The position numbers and the translations under genes are program-made. This document shows positions 58,235-64,000 of a DNA stretch of 64,000 nt, in pieces. This stretch comes from Parapusillimonas granuli (GTDB lineage Bacteria; Pseudomonadota; Gammaproteobacteria; Burkholderiales; Burkholderiaceae_B): assembly GCF_013416525.1 (NCBI RefSeq), contig NZ_JACCEM010000001.1, positions 248,001 through 312,000 of the forward strand. Direction: 5' to 3'. The stretch's first letter is position 1. Every line of letters starts with the position of its first letter. A model generated the notes under the pieces. It saw nothing but the letters and a program-made list of their open reading frames with translations. It did not search any database and was not told the DNA's origin.

Positions 58235-59343
58235 TGGCAGGTCTCCCATCGCGGGATCAGGCGGCCGTCCGCGCCGAACCGGTAGCGGCCCTGGTCCCAG
58301 CCTTCCCCGAACAGAGTCAGCATCTGGTTGTAATAGCCCATGTCCCTGCCCGCCGCGCCTTCCAGGCGGGCGCGCAGTGCGCCGGCTTCGGGCTCGCCGC
58401 TGAACAAAGGCAGCAGGGCGGCCGAAAAGCCCGGAGGCCCTTCGCCCTGCGCGACGCCCCGATGGACGTCGATTTTCTCGGGCGGCGTCCCGTCGGCGGA
58501 CAGGTGGGCGCGCAGCGCCTTGAAATGCCGCTTGAGCTCCGCGGCCCGCGGCGCCTGGTCGTCCAGCATGCCCACCCACAGGTAGACCCGGATCGCATCA
58601 TAGCTGCCCACGTTCTCGTCTTCCGCCAGGGACTCGAAGCCCTTGGACGTCCAGCTGATCCAGTCCGGGGCCAGGCCCTTGGGCGCGCTCCCGGTCAGGA
58701 AGCGATAGGCGCCGGACGCCAGCGCGTCCCAGGGCGAGCCGGGCAGCACCGCCGCCGCCCGGCTCGCCAGTTGCGGCGGCAGGTAGCTTGGGTTCAGCTT
58801 CCAGCGCCCTTCGTGGACGAAACCCTGGGCGCCGGGCAGCAGGACCGGGCCCAAGCCGGGCGGATCGGCCGCCTCTTCGAGCGCCATTCTTTGCAAAAGC
58901 AGCGTGCCCAGCACGGTGTAGCTGCGCTCCTGCCAGAGGCGACCGGCCTCCAGCAGGGAGTAGGCGATCCATAAATCGGAGTCGGCGGCGGAATTCTCGT
59001 CGAGCACGCCCCATTCCCCGGACGGCCGCCTGCCCCATAGCCAGGACGGCAGATTCGAGGTGAAATCCCCGCCCGCCAGATTTTTTTCGGTCCAGCGCGC
59101 CAGCCGCCGGAACAGCGCCCGGTCGTTGTCGACCAGGGCGAAGAACAGCGCATAGCTCTGGCCTTCCGAGGTGGTGATCAGCCTGTCGTCGGAATGGTCG
59201 ATGACCCGGCCTTCGGGGCTGATCATCCGCTCGCCGATGTGCTTCCAGCGCTCCCAGCCGCCGGGAGCGCCGCAGGCGGCGGACCCGGCCGCCGGCAGGG
59301 CCAGGGCGACGAGCGCGCAGGCCACGGCGAGCAGCTTATGCAT
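58231..59343 (-). CDS. bcsZ: Periplasmic endo-1,4-beta-glucanase BcsZ (GH8)
   Basis: 370 residues with a signal peptide ending near AGSAACGAP. GH8 features: a catalytic Glu region around SGEWGVLDENSAADSDLWIAY, where the Asp is also conserved, and GSYDAIRVYLWVGMLDDQAP further on. It trims or edits nascent cellulose in the periplasm and is needed for full output in other species. It overlaps bcsB by eight bases and bcsC by four. Confidence 0.94.
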   Translation of the reverse strand: MHKLLAVACALVALALPAAGSAACGAPGGWERWKHIGERMISPEGRVIDHSDDRLITTSEGQSYALFFALVDNDRALFRRLARWTEKNLAGGDFTSNLPSWLWGRRPSGEWGVLDENSAADSDLWIAYSLLEAGRLWQERSYTVLGTLLLQRMALEEAADPPGLGPVLLPGAQGFVHEGRWKLNPSYLPPQLASRAAAVLPGSPWDALASGAYRFLTGSAPKGLAPDWISWTSKGFESLAEDENVGSYDAIRVYLWVGMLDDQAPRAAELKRHFKALRAHLSADGTPPEKIDVHRGVAQGEGPPGFSAALLPLFSGEPEAGALRARLEGAAGRDMGYYNQMLTLFGEGWDQGRYRFGADGRLIPRWETCQ

Positions 59344-61585
59344 CTTTGGCCAGCCGCCGCCTTGCCACCCAGCGCAGCGACTTCCAGAGCAGGAAGGCGA
59401 CCAGCACGACGGCCAGCACCGCGATCCCGGAAAGCAGGATGGGCCGGTCGGACAGGTGGAACCAGATCAATTGCCACCAGCCGAGCCGTCCGGTGAAGTA
59501 GCGCGGCCCCACGGTCGCGCCGGACACCCCCGATTCGCGCACGATGACGACCGAACCTTGCATGGCGTCGCGCTTGCCCGAATCCGTGATGGCGTTGCCC
59601 AGCAAGGCGTAGTCGTCGTCGGTGGCGGCCATCAGGCCGACCAGGCTGCGTTGCGGAAACCGGTTCGATTGCATGCCGACGATGGCGGCGATGGGCGCGC
59701 TTGCGCGAACCCCCACTTGCGACACGGGGTCGGCGTCGCCGCGGCCGGCGTATTGGCGGCTCGGGTAGGTTTCCCCGCCGCCCCAGCCGGAACGGCGGGG
59801 CACGCGCAGCCGGGACATCGTGTCTTCCAGCAAGAGGTTGGCATCGGGCCGGCGCCTGAAGCCCTCGGGCGCCCGGCCGATCCAGAGAAGGTCGGCATCG
59901 ATCTGGCCGGCCGCCTGCCAGTCGTCCATGATGCGCAGCTTGTATGCCGGATAGCCCACCTGCGAACCGATATGGGCGACGGTCTCCAGCAGGACGGCGG
60001 CCTGGGCCGGCGTGGGCTCCGGCGGCATCACGGCCACGGTCTCGGACAGGTCCGCCATGCGGCTGAACGGAAACCCGCTACTGGCGAAAGCGCCCAGGTT
60101 GGGCATTTCGAGATAATGCTCATATCCCGAGAAATCGATGATGGAATCGCCGTCGATCGCCGCGCGCGCATCCACCGGCAGCATGGTCTTGCACATGCCC
60201 TGCTGCGACGCCCCCAGCGTGCTGGCATAGGAGAAATCGAAACGGATCTCGTTGTGCGTGCCGATCTTGAGCGCGGGAATGATCAGGCTCTCATCGCTGG
60301 TCGCGGCGTCGTTGCCGAGCACCGGCAGGCGGATGCGCGCCAGTCCCGTGTGCGCGGCCTCGGGCGCCAGCGGGTAGCTGTCCACATAACGCCCGTTGAG
60401 GCTGAGGGTCAGCCGGGAATCGTCTTCCGTCCGGGGCGCCGTGTAGCGGTAGCGGATGTCCATGGGGATGCCGTTGTTGCGCCACACGAAAAGATCGGGC
60501 GGAAGATTCAGCCGCAGCGTGATGGGCGGCGGGCGCAGCCCTTCGGCTTCGAACTGGTTGGGGTATTCCCGCAGTTCCGAGAACTGCACGGGGCGATCGG
60601 TGGGCATCCAGTTGGGCGCGTCATAGGGCTTGCGCGGCGCCAGGGTGGCCACCTCGTCGACCCGCACGCTCTGGCCCCGGAACAGCGGCCCGCCCAGCGC
60701 CAGCCCGGCGACCGCCGTGCTCAAGTCTTCATCGTCGCGGCCCAGCACCAGCAGCAGCTTCTGATGAGGGTTGTCCGGCGCGCTGATCATCTCCACCGTC
60801 GGCCCGTCCACGTCGGGATAGGACCGCAGGACTTCCGGGCGTTGGCCGTTGACGGCGAGAATGACCGCGTGGCCCGACGGCAGCGCGCCATAGGACACCG
60901 GGAAGCGCAGCGATTTCCATTTGGCCTGGCTGCCGAAATACGAGGCGAGGACCGATGCCGCCTGCAGGCGCGCCATGGAAGGCGTGCCCGCGAAGACGAA
61001 GGGCAGCTCCTGGGCGGCCATGTCGTTCTTGTCGAAGAAAGGCTCGGGGAAATAGGCGAGGTCATTGGCCAGCGGCAGGGCCTGCTGGTCGATCACGCTG
61101 TTCGTCTGGCGGCTGATGTCCAGCCACAGCGAGCTGTGCGCCAGGTCCTCGCAGATATCGGTGTAGTGGCCGACGAACTCCAGGCTGACCCGGTTGAACG
61201 ACGCCAGGAATTGCGGATCCAGGGCCAGCGTATGCCGCTGCTGGCGGCCGGCCAGGGCCTCGTCGACCGGCACCACGCCCATCAGTTCGTCGTTCAGGTA
61301 GACGCGCAAGTGCGACAGCTTGGGCAGCAGGGCGGGCGAGGGCGTGAACACCAGGTTCAGGTCGGCCTGGGTCACCAGCTGGTCGCTGCGCAGGGTGAAT
61401 TCAAGCACCTGGCGATTGCGTATGCCGTACAGCTTGAACTCCGAGCCCTGCGCCAGCCGGGGCAGGTCCAGGGTGAGGGATTTTCCGGGTTTCAGTTCCT
61501 GGGCCCGCAACGGCGCGTGCGCCAGCGCCAGGACGGCCAGCAAGGCAAGAAACCATGAACAGGAAGCGCGCGGGAAAGAAAGCAT
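59336..61585 (-). CDS. bcsB: Cellulose synthase periplasmic subunit BcsB
   Basis: 749 residues. A signal peptide ends near LRAQELKPG. The carbohydrate-binding and flavodoxin-like modules of BcsB are indicated by LRVYLNDELMGVVPVDEA, NRVSLEFVGHYTDICEDLAHSSLWLDIS and later FSYASTLGASQQGMCKTMLPVDARAAID. A C-terminal membrane anchor (ILLSGIAVLAVVLVAFLLWKSL) ends the protein. It guides the glucan chain from the BcsA channel through the periplasm. Its start is four bases after the bcsA stop. Confidence 0.95.
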   Translation of the reverse strand: MLSFPRASCSWFLALLAVLALAHAPLRAQELKPGKSLTLDLPRLAQGSEFKLYGIRNRQVLEFTLRSDQLVTQADLNLVFTPSPALLPKLSHLRVYLNDELMGVVPVDEALAGRQQRHTLALDPQFLASFNRVSLEFVGHYTDICEDLAHSSLWLDISRQTNSVIDQQALPLANDLAYFPEPFFDKNDMAAQELPFVFAGTPSMARLQAASVLASYFGSQAKWKSLRFPVSYGALPSGHAVILAVNGQRPEVLRSYPDVDGPTVEMISAPDNPHQKLLLVLGRDDEDLSTAVAGLALGGPLFRGQSVRVDEVATLAPRKPYDAPNWMPTDRPVQFSELREYPNQFEAEGLRPPPITLRLNLPPDLFVWRNNGIPMDIRYRYTAPRTEDDSRLTLSLNGRYVDSYPLAPEAAHTGLARIRLPVLGNDAATSDESLIIPALKIGTHNEIRFDFSYASTLGASQQGMCKTMLPVDARAAIDGDSIIDFSGYEHYLEMPNLGAFASSGFPFSRMADLSETVAVMPPEPTPAQAAVLLETVAHIGSQVGYPAYKLRIMDDWQAAGQIDADLLWIGRAPEGFRRRPDANLLLEDTMSRLRVPRRSGWGGGETYPSRQYAGRGDADPVSQVGVRASAPIAAIVGMQSNRFPQRSLVGLMAATDDDYALLGNAITDSGKRDAMQGSVVIVRESGVSGATVGPRYFTGRLGWWQLIWFHLSDRPILLSGIAVLAVVLVAFLLWKSLRWVARRRLAKDA

Positions 61586-61589
61586 AGAC

Positions 61590-64000
61590 TCAAACCATAT
61601 GGTTAAGAGAATGGGTGGCCGGCCGCCGGCGCGGCAGGAACGAGATCGTCCAGTTCACCAGCTCGATGGCGCCATTCAATACGGCACTCAAAGGAAAGGG
61701 CAAGTGCTCGGCAAGGCGCTTGTAGCCGCCGAAGCCCATGATCACGATATCGCGCAGGCCATGCAGCGGCCGATCCGGGGTGAACCGGTCCTGCCAGGCC
61801 AGCCAGGAATCGGCTCGCGCGAACGTGCATTGCACGAAGTCGATCTGCTGCTTCTGCGTCATCGGGTCGAACTCGATTCCAATGCTGTTCCCGATGCTGC
61901 GCCCGACCTTGCCGGGAAAGCTGAAGCGCTGCTCGCCGCGGGCGAGCAGCAGGTTCACGGCGTCGCCCCGGCCGATGCGCCGATGGCTTTTCAGGGTGAG
62001 CCCGGCGCCGCCGCCGGAAAAGTCCGTCAGGACGGCGGGAAACACATGCCCGTCGGCCAGCTGCAGATGGGCCGGCAAAGAAGCCGGCACACGATGGCTT
62101 TGCCGTATCTGCCTGACTTCCGCGGCAACGGCGATGGCGCCGCCCAGTATCACCAGGTTGTAGAGCACCCAGGCCATGGTGATCAGCACGGTCAGGATCT
62201 CGTGCGTGGGCCCGGTGGCCAGCCGCCAGACGCCGAAGCCCAGCCCCGCGAGGTTGGCCAGCGCCAGCCAGACATAGGGATGGGAGATCGACCAGTCGAA
62301 GTACTGCTGCTCCACCAGGCCGCCCTTGGCCGTCACGTTGAACGAGCCCTTGCGTGGCGCGAACAGCGCCACCGTGGTGGGGCGGGCGATATACCACGCC
62401 AGCACGGTCTCATAGATTTCCCCCCAGAAGGTCCGGCGGTAGGGACCCTGGGTATGCGCATTGGTCAGGCCGGCATGCACCATGTGGGGCACGACATTGA
62501 GCAATATGGCGACCGCGGGCGCGTAGACGATGTAGGCATGCGCCAGCAGGAAGGCCAGCGGGGCGGTCAGGTAGATGATGCGGGGGATGCCGGACAGGAA
62601 ATGCAGCATGGCGTTCACGTAGCACAGCCGCTGGAACAGGCTCAGCCCCTTGCCGAACATCGGATTGTCGGTGCGGAAGATCTGCACCATCCCGCGGGCC
62701 CAGCGTATGCGCTGGCCGATGTGGGCGGATAGGCTTTCGGTGGCCAGGCCGGCCGCCTGCGGTATGCGCAGATAGGCCGAGTTGTAGCCGTGGCGATGCA
62801 GGCGCAGCGCGGTGTGCGCGTCCTCCGTGACGGTTTCGACGGCGAACCCGCCTATGGACTCCAGCGCCGTGCGGCGCAGCACCGCGCAGGAGCCGCAGAA
62901 GAAAGCGGCGTTCCACAAATCGTTGCCGTCCTGGACCAGGCCGTAGAACAAGGTGTTCTCGTTCGGCTGCGTGCCGAAATGCCCCAGGTTGCGCTCGAAC
63001 GGATCGGGCGAGAAGAAGTGGTGGGGCGTCTGCACCAACGCCAGCTTGGGGTCCCGCAGGAACCAGCCCACGGTCATCTGCAGGAAGGAGCGGGTGGGAA
63101 TGTGATCGCAATCGAAAATGGCGATGAGTTCGCCGTCCGTCTTGCCCAGGGCATGGTTCAGGTTGCCCGCCTTGGCATGGCGACCGTCGGGCCGAATGAT
63201 GTAATGGATGCCGACCTCTTCGGCGAAAGCGCGGAACGCCTCGCGCCGGCCGTCGTCCAGCAGGTGGATGCGCAGCTTGTCCTTGGGCCAGTCCATGCCC
63301 AGCGCCGCATACACCGTGGGCGCCACCACGCTCAGGTCTTCGTTGTAGGTCGGGATCATCAGGTCGACCGTCGGCCAGGACGCGGTGTCCTTGGGCAGCT
63401 CGGCGGGCGGGCGCTTGAGCGGCATGGCGGTCTGCACATAGCCCAGAACCAGCACTATCCATGAATAGGTTTCGGCCGCCAGCAGCAATGCGCCGAACAC
63501 CAGGTCCATGGTGTCGCGCATGTTCAGCGTCGACGTGTAGCGCCACCATATGTAGCGGCAGGACACCGTCAGCGACAGCACGATGAGCATGAAGGTCGAG
63601 AACTGGCCGGGAATCCGGCGCACGGCCATCGCCAGGCCCCACAACAGCACCACGAACAGAAATTGCGCAAACAGAGTGAAGGGCTGCGTGACCAGCAAGA
63701 CGGTCAGCGCCGCCGCCAGGCAGGCCAGGGCGGCGTACAGCACCCGGCGTGCATTCCCGCTCATGCTTCCCAGCGTCTTTTCGGCATTGCGCGCCAGCGG
63801 CGTTTCGCGCAGCTCCTCGGGCGCCTGCCGCAGCTGGGCGATGAAGCGGCCGCGCAGCGCCAGCAGTCTTGCGGCGCAGCCGCGCCAGGCGGCCCGCGCG
63901 CTCAGCCGCCAGAACGGGGCGCCCTGCTCATGAGGCGGCACGGTGAACAGCACCCATGCCGCCTGCAGCACATAGCGCAGCGGATCCGCGGGTTTATAGG
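61590..64000 (-). CDS. bcsA: Cellulose synthase catalytic subunit BcsA (N-terminal end beyond the window)
   Basis: At least 803 codons; the frame is still open at base 64000, so the true start is probably outside (a GTG at 63971 is possible). GT2 catalytic motifs are complete: LLDDGRR, IFDCDHIPT (DxD), VTEDAHT (TED) and QRIRWARG (QxxRW). Membrane helices flank the GT domain. A C-terminal PilZ domain has RQSHR (RxxxR) and DFSGGGAGL, the c-di-GMP site. It polymerises UDP-glucose and extrudes the chain when c-di-GMP is bound. The order bcsA-bcsB-bcsZ-bcsC matches E. coli-type operons, so bcsQ-like genes are expected to the right. Confidence 0.96.
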   Translation of the reverse strand, partial: YKPADPLRYVLQAAWVLFTVPPHEQGAPFWRLSARAAWRGCAARLLALRGRFIAQLRQAPEELRETPLARNAEKTLGSMSGNARRVLYAALACLAAALTVLLVTQPFTLFAQFLFVVLLWGLAMAVRRIPGQFSTFMLIVLSLTVSCRYIWWRYTSTLNMRDTMDLVFGALLLAAETYSWIVLVLGYVQTAMPLKRPPAELPKDTASWPTVDLMIPTYNEDLSVVAPTVYAALGMDWPKDKLRIHLLDDGRREAFRAFAEEVGIHYIIRPDGRHAKAGNLNHALGKTDGELIAIFDCDHIPTRSFLQMTVGWFLRDPKLALVQTPHHFFSPDPFERNLGHFGTQPNENTLFYGLVQDGNDLWNAAFFCGSCAVLRRTALESIGGFAVETVTEDAHTALRLHRHGYNSAYLRIPQAAGLATESLSAHIGQRIRWARGMVQIFRTDNPMFGKGLSLFQRLCYVNAMLHFLSGIPRIIYLTAPLAFLLAHAYIVYAPAVAILLNVVPHMVHAGLTNAHTQGPYRRTFWGEIYETVLAWYIARPTTVALFAPRKGSFNVTAKGGLVEQQYFDWSISHPYVWLALANLAGLGFGVWRLATGPTHEILTVLITMAWVLYNLVILGGAIAVAAEVRQIRQSHRVPASLPAHLQLADGHVFPAVLTDFSGGGAGLTLKSHRRIGRGDAVNLLLARGEQRFSFPGKVGRSIGNSIGIEFDPMTQKQQIDFVQCTFARADSWLAWQDRFTPDRPLHGLRDIVIMGFGGYKRLAEHLPFPLSAVLNGAIELVNWTISFLPRRRPATHSLNHMV

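Overview
The window is GC-rich chromosomal DNA from a betaproteobacterium, most likely of the Bordetella/Achromobacter group (Alcaligenaceae). This rests on gene content and order, not on a search: two tripartite tricarboxylate (Bug-type) binding proteins; a cyanophycin cluster with its ABC transporter and DUF1854 partner; the order uvrA / MFS / ssb; aroK-aroB-dgt divergent from a class A PBP; a system II (ResB/CcsA) cytochrome c maturation pair next to cytochrome c4, engB and hemB; and the order dsbD, cutA, rplQ, rpoA and the spc/alpha ribosomal protein genes. No tRNA, rRNA, CRISPR array, insertion sequence or prophage gene was seen. No stretch longer than about 300 bases lacks a gene. The two edge genes, cphA on the left and bcsA on the right, are cut by the window.

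Region by region. 1-6514: cyanophycin synthesis, with two unequal cphA genes facing an ABC exporter plus DUF1854 gene. 6517-7689: a Tgl-like papain-fold (transglutaminase family) protein. 7879-9507: an MFS exporter. 9521-20325: a probable carboxylate uptake and catabolism block with tctCBA, a D-2-hydroxyacid dehydrogenase, a tandem-winged-helix GntR/FCD regulator, a beta-propeller lactonase, a second Bug receptor, and an unusual 1110-residue aconitase carrying a C-terminal solute-binding-protein domain. The same 28-bp operator-like inverted repeat (ATTGCA-N16-TGCAAT) lies in both divergent intergenic regions of this block. 20361-25642: a small HMA-type metal protein with an exceptionally palindromic promoter, then ssb, an MFS gene and uvrA. 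25657-32589: dgt, aroB, aroK, PBP1A, lptM and lysA. 32773-36714: two c-di-GMP enzymes. 36894-42898: ccsA, resB, cytochrome c4, engB and hemB. 43100-45418: dsbD and cutA. 45505-54397: rplQ through rplN, all on the minus strand. 54692-64000: the cellulose operon bcsA-bcsB-bcsZ-bcsC.

How the genes work together. The cph pair makes the Asp-Arg storage polymer, and the ABC/DUF1854 pair probably serves the same pathway. The tct block looks like a coordinated uptake and breakdown system for an unknown carboxylate. ResB/CcsA, cytochrome c4, DsbD and HemB form a heme and cytochrome neighbourhood. The two GGDEF proteins and the PilZ-bearing BcsA could be linked through c-di-GMP, although nothing in the DNA ties them directly. 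The spc operon starts at rplN from a clear promoter just beyond the bcsC stop, without the usual upstream rpsQ/rpmC/rplP.
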